A stretch of 64,000 nucleotides of DNA, taken from NCBI GenBank assembly GCA_017548445.1, contig JAFYZZ010000039.1:1-64000 (forward strand), given 5' to 3'. The notes under the pieces were generated by a model. It was not told the DNA's origin, made no database searches, and was given only the letters and a program-made list of their open reading frames with translations. Positions 23,686 to 31,225 of the stretch are shown piece by piece; position 1 is the stretch's first letter; each line of letters opens with the position of its first letter. Origin of the DNA: Bacteroidales bacterium (GTDB lineage: Bacteria > Bacteroidota > Bacteroidia > Bacteroidales > UBA932). The translations under genes and the position numbers were made by a program.

Positions 23686-24025
23686 AACAGAATGATCCGT
23701 TTAATCTCACAAATAAACGTTTAACTTATTAAAAATAACTTAACGAATTGTATATTAATTCCTTGCGTAAGTGGTTTTCAGAAATGCAACCATCCAAAAC
23801 AACTCGTTTTCGAGTAATTATATTCTTTTCTTTCTGCTGAGGAAATCCGGGCTCCAGCGGGCCGCCCGCGAGGGGACATCCGCCCGTTGCTGCCCGCCGG
23901 GAGCGCTGAGCGTCTTCTCTGCTCCTGGCGAACGTTTTTTTCGTATTCCGGGAGCAAAACGGGGTGTCTGTGCTCCCGGTAACCAATAATTAAAAAGAAA
24001 TAGTTGCATAGTTAATTTTTTTAGC
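23686..24025. other. Intergenic region between RAYT and blaI
   Basis: About 340 bp without a convincing gene. The part to about 23830 is AT-rich (GTTTAACTTATTAAAAATAA and similar). The middle is GC-rich and packed with palindromes: GCGGG/CCCGC near 23867, then the two REP-like hairpins at 23895-23979. The last stretch is AT-rich again and holds the blaI promoter region, with the direct repeat TAGTTGCATAGTTAAT, a possible BlaI operator but not proven. A short open frame across the region lacks codon bias and is not called. Confidence 0.6.
23895..23979. repeat. Two REP-like palindromes, right side, next to the RAYT gene
   Basis: First hairpin: CGCCGGGAGC (23895-23904) with GCTCCTGGCG (23921-23930), one G-T wobble. 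Second: CCGGGAGCA (23948-23956) with TGCTCCCGG (23971-23979), a perfect 9-bp stem around a 14-nt loop. The second is identical over 31 nt to the reverse complement of 20763-20793. Confidence 0.75.
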
Positions 24026-24033
24026 TACATTTG
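24026..24033 (+). promoter_or_regulatory. -7 promoter box of the blaI operon
   Basis: TACATTTG fits TAnnTTTG, 18 bp before the ATG at 24052. It covers the TTG at 24031, which therefore cannot be the start codon. Confidence 0.7.
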
Positions 24034-24051
24034 CAGAAAACGAATTCGCAT

Positions 24052-24417
24052 ATGAAACGACTGACCAGGAAAGAAGAGGTGATTATGAATCACTTTTGGG
24101 AGAAAGGGCCCCTGTTTGTCAGGGAGTTACGGGAACTGTACCCCGAACCCAAGCCGCATTTCTCCACCCTCTCCACGCAGGTGCGTACACTCCAGGAGGA
24201 GGGGTTCATCGACCATAAGGCCTATGGCCCCACCTATCAATATTTCGCCAAGGTTACGCGGGAGGAGTACAAGCAGCGCTCGCTCATCGGTCTCATCGAC
24301 AAGTATTTCGACAATTCTTACCTGAGCGCCGTGTCCGCCCTGGTGAAGGAGGAGAAGATTACCGTCGAGGAGTTGAAAGAACTGATTGAACTGGTAGAAA
24401 AAGGACAGCAGAAATGA
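24052..24417 (+). CDS. BlaI/MecI/CopY family transcriptional repressor
   Basis: 121 aa winged-helix repressor. The N-terminal domain is clear (MKRLTRKEEVIMNHFWEKGP, FSTLSTQVRTLQEEGFIDHK), with the C-terminal dimerisation helices (NSYLSAVSALVKEEKITVEE). These repressors are inactivated by proteolysis triggered by the M56 sensor encoded next to them; its gene starts within the last codons (4-nt overlap). In Bacteroidetes such pairs commonly control TonB or envelope-stress genes rather than beta-lactamase. Auto-repression through AT-rich sites near 24000-24025 is likely but inferred. Confidence 0.93.
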   Translation: MKRLTRKEEVIMNHFWEKGPLFVRELRELYPEPKPHFSTLSTQVRTLQEEGFIDHKAYGPTYQYFAKVTREEYKQRSLIGLIDKYFDNSYLSAVSALVKEEKITVEELKELIELVEKGQQK

Positions 24418-25883
24418 TGGATTTCCTAATTTATGAAGGCAAAGTGGCCGCAGCGCTGCTGGTCTTCTATCTCTTCTACCGTTTCCTGCTAAAGAAGGAA
24501 ACCTTCCACCGCTTCAACCGCGTCGTACTGGTCGGTACGGCCGTGCTGGCGTTCCTGCTGCCGCTGTGCATCATTACGATTCACAAGCCGGTGGAAATGG
24601 ATCTGCCGGTCGCGGGGCAGGCGGTGGCGCTGCCCGGATTGCCGGCAGAGGAGATCGCTCCGGTCGCGGAGCCGTCCGCTCCCTGGTGGCCGGCGGCGCT
24701 CGCCATCCTGTTCTGGGCCGGCGCCGCCTTCGTGCTCATCCGTGTGGCCGTTTCCATCCTTTCCATCGCCCGGATCGTCCGTCAAGGCGAACAGGTCCGG
24801 GAAGAAGACGGCTGCAAGATTGTCGTCACCGAGCGGGACATCGACCCGTTCAGCTGGATGCGCTGCATCGTCCTGTCCCGCAAGGACTGGGAAGGCGACC
24901 ATTCCGCCATCCTGACCCACGAGAAGGCGCACATTGCCCTGAGACATTCCGTGGACGTGCTGCTGGTGGACATTCTGTCCGCCCTCCAGTGGTTCAATCC
25001 GGCCATCTGGATGCTCCGGGCGGACCTCCGGGAACTTCACGAGTACGAGGCTGACGACGCCGTGCTCCGGGGTGGTGCCAACCTGAGAGACTATCAATAT
25101 CTGTTAATAAGAAAAGCTGTCGGCAAGAGCGGCTACTCGGTTGCCAACAGCTTTAATCACAGTATTCTTAAAAATCGTATTACTATGATGTCAAAAACCA
25201 AATCGCCCCTTTTGCGGGGCCTGCGGGTGCTCTGGCTGCTCCCGCTCATCTGCCTGGGCATCGGCCTGCAGGCACGGACTGTCTATGTCCCGACGGACAA
25301 AGATAGCAATAATTCTCAGAATCCGCTGATTATCCTGCGTCAGCCGTGGGGGGAGGAGAAGGAAATCACCAAGGCGGAGTTCGATGTCCTTGACCAGGGC
25401 CGGATCAAGTCCCTTCAAGTGCTGAAAGACAAGGATGCGTTGGAAAAATATGGGGAGAAGGCGGCTCACGGGGTGATTGTCGTCAGCTTGAAGATGCCGA
25501 CGGAACTGGAAGAAATCGTCGTCGTCCGGTACCGGGAAGATGACGGAGAGCCCGTTAAGTTTTATCTTCTTGAGCCGGACACGATGCCGAAGTTCCAGGG
25601 CGGAGATATCAACGAGTTCTCCAAATGGCTGTGCCGGCAGATCGAGGCCCCGAAGGATTGCAATCACTCAGGAACGATGAAAGTTTCGTTCGTCGTGGGC
25701 GCGGATGGAAAAGTCTCGGATATCAAAGTGGTGGAAAGTGTGTGTGCTGAATTGGATGCCCTCGCGGTGTCGACCATCGAGAAATCCCCGGAATGGGAGC
25801 CTGCAACCTCCAACGGCAAGCCGGTTGATATGGCCTTCTCCATCCCCATCGTCTTCCAGGTGCGCTACGCGCCGAAACAATAA
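24414..25883 (+). CDS. M56 (BlaR1-type) membrane metalloprotease sensor fused to a TonB C-terminal domain
   Basis: 489 aa. N-terminal transmembrane helices (about residues 10-120) and a cytosolic M56 zinc protease with His169-Glu-x-x-His (ILTHEKAHIALRH) and the downstream LHEYEADDAVL. A further transmembrane helix (residues about 264-286, GLRVLWLLPLICLGIGLQA) leads to a periplasmic part: a plug-like segment (ESLKD-type motif KDKDALEKYGEKAAHGVIVV) and a TonB-like domain (MKVSFVVGADGKVSDIKVVE). The layout suggests a sensor that cleaves the adjacent BlaI-type repressor in response to an envelope or TonB-dependent signal. It is translationally coupled to the repressor gene. Confidence 0.92.
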   Translation: MMDFLIYEGKVAAALLVFYLFYRFLLKKETFHRFNRVVLVGTAVLAFLLPLCIITIHKPVEMDLPVAGQAVALPGLPAEEIAPVAEPSAPWWPAALAILFWAGAAFVLIRVAVSILSIARIVRQGEQVREEDGCKIVVTERDIDPFSWMRCIVLSRKDWEGDHSAILTHEKAHIALRHSVDVLLVDILSALQWFNPAIWMLRADLRELHEYEADDAVLRGGANLRDYQYLLIRKAVGKSGYSVANSFNHSILKNRITMMSKTKSPLLRGLRVLWLLPLICLGIGLQARTVYVPTDKDSNNSQNPLIILRQPWGEEKEITKAEFDVLDQGRIKSLQVLKDKDALEKYGEKAAHGVIVVSLKMPTELEEIVVVRYREDDGEPVKFYLLEPDTMPKFQGGDINEFSKWLCRQIEAPKDCNHSGTMKVSFVVGADGKVSDIKVVESVCAELDALAVSTIEKSPEWEPATSNGKPVDMAFSIPIVFQVRYAPKQ

Positions 25884-25906
25884 TTGGAAACACTAAAGAA
25901 CCTGAT

Positions 25907-27031
25907 ATGAATAATCCCACCTGTATCACCTGTCTCCTGGCTGCTGCGCTGTTTCTGGCCGCCTGCTCCCCGAAATCCGGAAACACCACCAAGGTTGTCG
26001 GCCAGTTCACCGAAAATGCCCCCGAAACCGTTAGACTTGTCAGGGGTTATTATGATGGTTCATTTGACGAGAATCATTTTGTCTCTTTCTTTGACACCAC
26101 CGTTGCGGTCGTGAACGGTCGCTTCGAGGTCGAAATCCCGAGATGTCTGACCACGATGACGGATCTCCAGGTCGAGAACGGCTCTGTCGGTTTCATTTCC
26201 GACGGCTCCACCATCACCATCGACCCGGAAGTCCGTACTGCCGCCTCATCGGACGAGAAGGGGGTGCATTCCCGGTATATGGATTTCGCCAGGCGGTGGG
26301 ACGACTATCAGACCCGGATGGCCGGGTTCGGCAGCGACGTGGAAGCAAGGGAGCAGTATCGCGACGAGAATCTCGGCACGCTCCTGGACTACACGAAGGA
26401 GGCCGCCTGGAACAACCCGGACAATTTTCTTGGCCTGCAGGCTCTGGAGATGATCTATTTCAGCACTATGGGGGAGCAGGACGCGGATGCGGAGGAGATG
26501 CTCGCCCTGGTGAACGGTCTGTCCGATGAGATAAAAACGGATCCGATGTCCTCCGTTATGTTCAACGAATTGTTCAATATTTACAACGGTTTGGTCAACA
26601 GCACGGAAGGCAAATCGTTCGTGGACTTCACCGTCGTCCAGGATCCGGAGAATCCGGAGACCTCGACGGTCAGTCTTTCCGACTATGTCGGCAAGGGCAA
26701 GTATGTGCTGGTCGATTTCTGGGCCTCCTGGTGCGGACCCTGCAAGGCCGAGATGCCCTACCTCATCAACGTGTACAACACCTGGCACGGCGACAGGTTC
26801 GATATGCTCAGCGTCGCCGTTGCGGACAAGCCGGAGGATACCGTCAAAGCGGCGAAGGAGTTGGGAATAGTCTGGAACCAGATCGTCAACGCCCAGCAAA
26901 TCCCGGGGAACGCGTACGGCTTCGACGCGATTCCGCTCATCATTCTCTTCGGTCCCGACGGGACGATTCTCAAGCGGGACCTCCGGGGCGAGCAGATCGG
27001 CGAGGCCGTAAGAGCGGCCTTGGCGCTTTAA
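25907..27031 (+). CDS. TlpA-type thiol-disulfide reductase lipoprotein (DUF4369 + thioredoxin fold)
   Basis: 374 aa. Lipoprotein signal with lipobox LFLAAC, an N-terminal beta-sandwich of the DUF4369 type (VVGQFTENAPETVRLVRGYY, GRFEVEIP), a helical linker, and a C-terminal TlpA/ResA thioredoxin domain with the CxxC active site in DFWASWCGPCKAEMPYL and the cis-Pro region AIPLIILFG. It likely reduces or isomerises disulfides in the periplasm. It lies 23 bp after the M56 gene and is probably co-regulated with it. Confidence 0.92.
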   Translation: MNNPTCITCLLAAALFLAACSPKSGNTTKVVGQFTENAPETVRLVRGYYDGSFDENHFVSFFDTTVAVVNGRFEVEIPRCLTTMTDLQVENGSVGFISDGSTITIDPEVRTAASSDEKGVHSRYMDFARRWDDYQTRMAGFGSDVEAREQYRDENLGTLLDYTKEAAWNNPDNFLGLQALEMIYFSTMGEQDADAEEMLALVNGLSDEIKTDPMSSVMFNELFNIYNGLVNSTEGKSFVDFTVVQDPENPETSTVSLSDYVGKGKYVLVDFWASWCGPCKAEMPYLINVYNTWHGDRFDMLSVAVADKPEDTVKAAKELGIVWNQIVNAQQIPGNAYGFDAIPLIILFGPDGTILKRDLRGEQIGEAVRAALAL

Positions 27032-27122
27032 AAGCTGCCGCCGGTTTCCTTGCATTTCCCCTGGAAATTATATAAATTCGCAGGATTTTAACAAGGAAAC
27101 CAAACAGTTAGTTATAGTCACA

Positions 27123-28352
27123 ATGAAAGATTCCATCATCATCCTTTGCGGCGGCGGCCCGGCTCCGGGTATGAACACCGTCGTGTGCTCCGTGGCCAAG
27201 ACCTTCCTGGCCGGCGGTTATCGTGTCATCGGCCTCCACGGCGGCTACAGCGGCCTTTTCAGCAAGAACCCGCGCACCGAGGACCTCGACTTCTTCAAGG
27301 CCGACGCCTACTTCAACCGCGGCGGCTCCTATCTCCAGATGAGCCGTTTCAAGCCCACCGACAAGGATTTTGAAGAGAACTTCAACCTGTCTCTGTTCAC
27401 AGACAACAACATCAAGCTGCTCGTGACCGTAGGCGGCGACGACACCGCCTCCACCGCCAACCGCATCGCGAAGTTCCTCGCGAACAAGAAGTATCCCATC
27501 GCGAACATCCACGTCCCCAAGACCATCGACAACGACCTCCCGCTGCCTGACAACGCCCCCACCTTCGGCTTCAACTCAGCCAAGGACGAGGGTGCGCACA
27601 TCGCCCGCACGGTGTACGAGGACGCCCGCACCTCCGGCAACTGGCTGCTCATCAGCGCTATGGGCCGCAGCGCCGGCCACCTGGCCCTGGGTATCGGCGA
27701 GGCCACGCACGCCCCGATGACCATCATCCCGGAGATGTTCAACAAGACGGACATTACCATCGACAAGATCATCAAGCTCACCCTGTCCACCATCATCAAG
27801 CGCAGGCTCCTGGGCATCGGCTACGGTACCGTGGTCGTGGCCGAGGGCGTGTTCCACGACCTGGCCACCGAGGACATCAAGGCCGCCGGCGTGCATATGA
27901 CCTACGACGAGCACGGCCATCCCGAACTCGGCAAGATCTCCAAGGCGGTGCTCTTCAACGAGCTGCTGGAGAAGGAGATGAAGAAGACGCGCCTGAAGGC
28001 GAAGACCCGCCCGATCGAAATCGGTTACGACGTGCGCTGCCAGGATCCGATCGGCTACGACCTTACCTACTGCTCCGAGTTGGCTATGGGTGTGTACGAG
28101 CTCTTCAACCGGGGCGAGACCGGCTGTATGGTGTATGTGGACGCCTTCGGCAACGCCCAGCCGCTTTACCTGCACGACCTGCAGAATGCGGAGGGCAAGA
28201 TCCCGCCGCGCCGCGTCGAGATCGAGGGCGGCATCGCCCAAAATTACTTCAAGTACATCTGCCACTACATCACCCCGGAGGACTACGAGGCCGCCAAGGC
28301 TTACGTGGACGATCCGGAGGCCTATGATTTCAAGAAGATCCTGAACTGGTAG
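27123..28352 (+). CDS. Pyrophosphate-dependent 6-phosphofructokinase
   Basis: 409 aa. Phosphorylates fructose-6-phosphate with pyrophosphate, reversibly, in glycolysis. The donor-determining residues are of the PPi type: Asp at the second position of GGDDTAS (residues 104-110) where ATP enzymes have Gly, and Lys133 in PKTIDND where ATP enzymes have Gly. The substrate loop MGRSAGHLALGIG is intact. A weak -7 box TAAATTCG lies near 27072. A strong bidirectional terminator follows. A separate ATP-type PFK is at 50920-51891. Confidence 0.93.
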   Translation: MKDSIIILCGGGPAPGMNTVVCSVAKTFLAGGYRVIGLHGGYSGLFSKNPRTEDLDFFKADAYFNRGGSYLQMSRFKPTDKDFEENFNLSLFTDNNIKLLVTVGGDDTASTANRIAKFLANKKYPIANIHVPKTIDNDLPLPDNAPTFGFNSAKDEGAHIARTVYEDARTSGNWLLISAMGRSAGHLALGIGEATHAPMTIIPEMFNKTDITIDKIIKLTLSTIIKRRLLGIGYGTVVVAEGVFHDLATEDIKAAGVHMTYDEHGHPELGKISKAVLFNELLEKEMKKTRLKAKTRPIEIGYDVRCQDPIGYDLTYCSELAMGVYELFNRGETGCMVYVDAFGNAQPLYLHDLQNAEGKIPPRRVEIEGGIAQNYFKYICHYITPEDYEAAKAYVDDPEAYDFKKILNW

Positions 28353-28366
28353 GACTATCGCGACAG

Positions 28367-28400
28367 AAAAAGCCCGCAGGCAAACGTCTGCGGGCTTTTT
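28367..28400. terminator. Bidirectional Rho-independent terminator
   Basis: AAAAAGCCCGCAG (28367-28379) pairs with CTGCGGGCTTTTT (28388-28400), a 13-bp stem with A and T tracts on both sides. It serves the PPi-PFK gene and the convergent trpB gene. Confidence 0.9.
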
Positions 28401-28418
28401 CGTTTTCTTGGCTACCGG

Positions 28419-29732
28419 CTAGTCGCCTGTGTTGGCGAGGGTGCCGGCGAGATACTGGTCGTAGGCGGTCATATCCACCAGGCCGTGGCCGGAGAGGTTG
28501 AAGAGGATGACTTTCTCCTCGCCGCTTTCCTTGCACTTGTTGGCCTCGTTGATGGCCGCCGCGATGGCGTGGCAGGACTCCGGGGCCGGGACGATGCCTT
28601 CGGCCTTGGCGAAGAGCACGCCGGCGGCGAAGGAGTCGAGCTGGCGGATGTCCACCGCCTCCATCAGGCCGTCCTTGACGAGCTGCGAGATGATCGCACC
28701 GGCGCCGTGGTAGCGCAGGCCGCCCGCGTGGATGTTGGCGGGACGGAAGTCGTGGCCCAGCGTGAACATCGGGATGAGCGGGGTCAGACCCGACTCGTCG
28801 CCGAAGTCATACCGGAACTCGCCCTTGGTCAGTTTCGGGCAGGAAGCGGGCTCCGCGGCGATGAAGCGCGTATTCTTTCCCTCCAGGATCTTGTGGCGCA
28901 TAAAGGGGAAGGAGATGCCGCTGAAGTTGGAGCCGCCGCCGAAGCAGCCGATGATGATGTCGGGGTATTCGCCCGCCATCGCCATCTGCTTCTCGGCCTC
29001 CAGGCCGATGACGGTCTGGTGCAGGCAGACGTGGTTGAGCACGGAGCCCAGCAGGTACTTGCAGTTCGGCGTGGTCATCGCCAGTTCGACTGCTTCGGAG
29101 ATGGCGGTGCCCAGCGAGCCCTGATGGTTGGGGTCGCGGGTGAGGATGTCCTTGCCGGCGCGGGTGGACATCGACGGTGACGGCGTCACCAACGCGTCGA
29201 ACACCTGCATAATGCTGCGGCGGTAGGGCTTCTGCTCGTAGCTGATCTTCACCTGATAGACGGCACAGTCCAGGCCGTAGAGCCTGGCGGCGTAGGAGAG
29301 GGCGGCGCCCCACTGGCCGGCGCCGGTCTCGGTGGTGACGTTGGTCACGCCCTGCTGCTTGCAATAGTAAGCCTGCGGGATGGCGGAGTTGAGCTTGTGG
29401 GAGCCCAGCGGGTTCACGCTCTCATTCTTGAAATAGATGTGCGCCGGGGTTCCAAGGGCCTCCTCGAGGCCGTAGGCGCGCACGAGAGGCGTGCAGCGGT
29501 AGTATGCGTACTTCTCGCGCACGTCGTCGGGGATGTCGATCCAGCGGTCGGTCTGGTTGACCTCCTGGCGGGCGCACTCTTCGGCGAAGAGGGGATAGAG
29601 GTCTTCGGCCTTGATGGGCTGCTTGGTGCCGGGATGGATCATCGGCTGCGGCTTGTTGACCATATCGGCCTGGATGTTATACCATTGGGTCGGAATCTCG
29701 GATTCCGGCAGAATATATCTCTTCTGTTTCAT
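28419..29732 (-). CDS. trpB: Tryptophan synthase beta chain, TrpB2 type
   Basis: 437 aa PLP enzyme that condenses indole with serine. The length and motifs are those of the TrpB2 subgroup: PLP lysine in NPLGSHKLNSA, ETGAGQWGAAL, phosphate-binding loop CFGGGSNFSG and C-terminal LFNLSGHGLVD. It stands alone, without trpA or other trp genes nearby, so it probably salvages free indole or works with an unlinked TrpA. The mRNA appears to have a leader of about 230 nt containing a 26-codon ORF and stable hairpins (29823-29942), which points to leader-mediated control. Confidence 0.93.
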   Translation of the reverse strand: MKQKRYILPESEIPTQWYNIQADMVNKPQPMIHPGTKQPIKAEDLYPLFAEECARQEVNQTDRWIDIPDDVREKYAYYRCTPLVRAYGLEEALGTPAHIYFKNESVNPLGSHKLNSAIPQAYYCKQQGVTNVTTETGAGQWGAALSYAARLYGLDCAVYQVKISYEQKPYRRSIMQVFDALVTPSPSMSTRAGKDILTRDPNHQGSLGTAISEAVELAMTTPNCKYLLGSVLNHVCLHQTVIGLEAEKQMAMAGEYPDIIIGCFGGGSNFSGISFPFMRHKILEGKNTRFIAAEPASCPKLTKGEFRYDFGDESGLTPLIPMFTLGHDFRPANIHAGGLRYHGAGAIISQLVKDGLMEAVDIRQLDSFAAGVLFAKAEGIVPAPESCHAIAAAINEANKCKESGEEKVILFNLSGHGLVDMTAYDQYLAGTLANTGD

Positions 29733-29822
29733 AATAATCCTGTTTTAAATGTTGATGATGTAAGGTAATGGCACTATTTATCCCGGGAAGGGGAGGACGT
29801 TCAGGGGGGTATGAATGGAACG

Positions 29823-29912
29823 GGACGGGCAGGAATGCACGACCTTGAGAAATGAAACCGTTTACTGCCATCGTCCGGCGCCGGACTCAGCGAAGAAATT
29901 GCCGAGGGCGCC
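29823..29912 (-). promoter_or_regulatory. Structured leader of trpB (candidate attenuator)
   Basis: On the transcript strand two stems follow each other. Stem A: GGCGCC (29912-29907) with GGCGCC (29882-29877), enclosing CTCGGC/GCTGAG. Stem B: GGACG-AT-GGCAG (29876-29865) with CTGCC-CGTCC (29832-29823), ten pairs with a 2-nt bulge. Both overlap the leader ORF; stem B contains its last Trp codon and part of its stop. A ribosome stalled at the Trp codon would block stem B. No U-rich terminator tract was seen after stem B, so if this is a switch it may act on translation or through Rho. Confidence 0.5.
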
Positions 29913-29942
29913 GATCCTGAACTGATGATTTGGGTGTATCAT
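29862..29942 (-). CDS. Candidate 26-residue leader peptide upstream of trpB
   Basis: ATG at 29942, TAA at 29864-29862. The peptide starts MIHPNHQF, continues RIGALGNFFAESGAGRWQ and stops after Trp-Gln. It begins about 18 nt after the predicted transcription start and lies wholly within the structured trpB leader. The single Trp is the penultimate residue. I do not recognise the peptide family. Its placement before a tryptophan gene with a Trp codon inside a stem suggests a regulatory leader, but nothing here proves translation. Confidence 0.5.
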   Translation of the reverse strand: MIHPNHQFRIGALGNFFAESGAGRWQ

Positions 29943-29967
29943 TACAACTAACTAACGTATTCTGGCT

Positions 29968-29975
29968 GCAAGGTA
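29968..29975 (-). promoter_or_regulatory. -7-like promoter box of trpB
   Basis: TACCTTGC on the minus strand is close to TAnnTTTG. The same octamer precedes the threonine aldolase gene (31084-31091). It predicts a leader of about 228 nt for trpB. Confidence 0.5.
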
Positions 29976-30016
29976 GGAAAAAAAACCGAATGTTGTTCTC
30001 CTGGAATTAAAAATTT

Positions 30017-31054
30017 TTAAAAATATTTTTCAATGCTGGCTTCCAGCGCCCGGACGGCGCTTTCGGGCGTGGCCCAGCTCGTGCAGAAGCGCACGGCCGT
30101 GTGCGTCTCGTCCACGCTTTGCCACGGCTCCACGCCGAATTCGTCGGCCAGTTTGGCGATCTGGTCGGTGCCGAGGATGGGGAAGACCTGGTTGGTGGTG
30201 TTCTCCACCAGGAAGGGAACGCGCTTGCGACGGAAGGCGTCGCGGATGCGGTCGGCCAGGCGGTCGGCGCGGCGGGCGAGCTGGAAGTACAGGCCCTCGT
30301 TCATCAGGGTCTCGAACTGGATGCCCAGCAGACGGCCCTTGGCGAGCATCCCGCCGTTCTGTTTGATGTAATAGCGGAAATCCTCAGCCAGGCGCGTGTC
30401 GGTGAACACCACGGCCTCGCCGAACAGGGCGCCCTGCTTGGTGCCGCCCACGTAGAAGACGTCGCACAGGCGGGGGATGTCCCTGGGAAGCAGCTTGCAT
30501 CCGGAAGCCTCCAGGCCGTAGCCCAGGCGGGCGCCGTCGATGAACAGGGGAATCTCCCATTCTTGGCAGACCGCGTGGAGTTCCTCCAGTTCCTGGCGGG
30601 TGTAGATGGTGCCGAGTTCCGTGGGAAAGGAGATGTAGACCATTCCGGGCTGCACCATATGCTCGCGGCTGAAGTCGCTGTGGTGCGCCTGCAGCGCGTC
30701 GCGCACCTGAGCGGCCGAAATCTTGCCGTCGGTGGCGGGGAGGGCGAGGACCTTGTGCCCGCCGTGCTCCACGGCACCCGTCTCGTGGACGTTTATATGG
30801 CCGCTTTCGGCGCAGACCACGCCCTGGTGCGGCCGCAGCAGGGCCGAGATCACGGTGGCGTTGGCCTGTGTGCCGCCTACGAGGAAATGCACCTCGGCGT
30901 CGGGACAGTCGAAGACATAGCGTATGCGGTCCGCCGCGCAGGCGCAATGCGGATCCTCTCCATAGCCCAGGGTCTGCTCCAGGTTCGTGTTCCGGAGCGC
31001 GTCCAGGATCTGCGGAGCGCAGCCTTCCAGATAATCGCTTTCGAAATGGTACAT
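30017..31054 (-). CDS. L-threonine aldolase-like PLP enzyme (beta-eliminating lyase fold)
   Basis: 345 aa fold-type I PLP enzyme of the low-specificity threonine aldolase family, cleaving threonine to glycine and acetaldehyde. Visible: FESDYLEGCAPQILDAL, GYGEDPHC, FLVGGTQANATVISALL, PLFIDGARLGYGL (PLP Asp) and the Schiff-base Lys in YVGGTKQGALFGEAVV. The frame extends to a TTG at 31087, but that lies inside the promoter box, so ATG at 31054 (MYHFESDY) is the start. Which amino acid is preferred cannot be told. Confidence 0.88.
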   Translation of the reverse strand: MYHFESDYLEGCAPQILDALRNTNLEQTLGYGEDPHCACAADRIRYVFDCPDAEVHFLVGGTQANATVISALLRPHQGVVCAESGHINVHETGAVEHGGHKVLALPATDGKISAAQVRDALQAHHSDFSREHMVQPGMVYISFPTELGTIYTRQELEELHAVCQEWEIPLFIDGARLGYGLEASGCKLLPRDIPRLCDVFYVGGTKQGALFGEAVVFTDTRLAEDFRYYIKQNGGMLAKGRLLGIQFETLMNEGLYFQLARRADRLADRIRDAFRRKRVPFLVENTTNQVFPILGTDQIAKLADEFGVEPWQSVDETHTAVRFCTSWATPESAVRALEASIEKYF

Positions 31055-31083
31055 ACAAACTGCTAACTGAATGTTTTCGACGT

Positions 31084-31091
31084 GCAAGGTA
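31084..31091 (-). promoter_or_regulatory. -7-like promoter box of the threonine aldolase gene
   Basis: TACCTTGC on the minus strand, about 30 bp before the ATG at 31054. Confidence 0.5.
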
Positions 31092-31111
31092 AGGAAAAAC
31101 TAGGAAAAAGA

Positions 31112-31141
31112 AAAAGGCCGCGATTCACATCGCAGCCTTTT
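31112..31141. terminator. Terminator hairpin between the GH43 and threonine aldolase genes
   Basis: AAAAGGC-GCGAT pairs with ATCGC-GCCTTTT (12-13 bp with one mismatch, TCAC loop), flanked by A-rich and T-rich tracts. The position suits termination of the minus-strand GH43 transcript, about 85 bp beyond its stop. Confidence 0.75.
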
Positions 31142-31225
31142 CTCAATTCTAACCAAAATCATTAACCAATGAAAATCTATTCGATTAGAATGGATAGCAA
31201 GCACCGTGCCAAAGTTTCAAAAACC

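Noticed and set aside
23771..23989. Open frame of about 70 codons in the RAYT-blaI gap
   Set aside because: It runs through the palindromes, has no codon bias and no homology that I can see.
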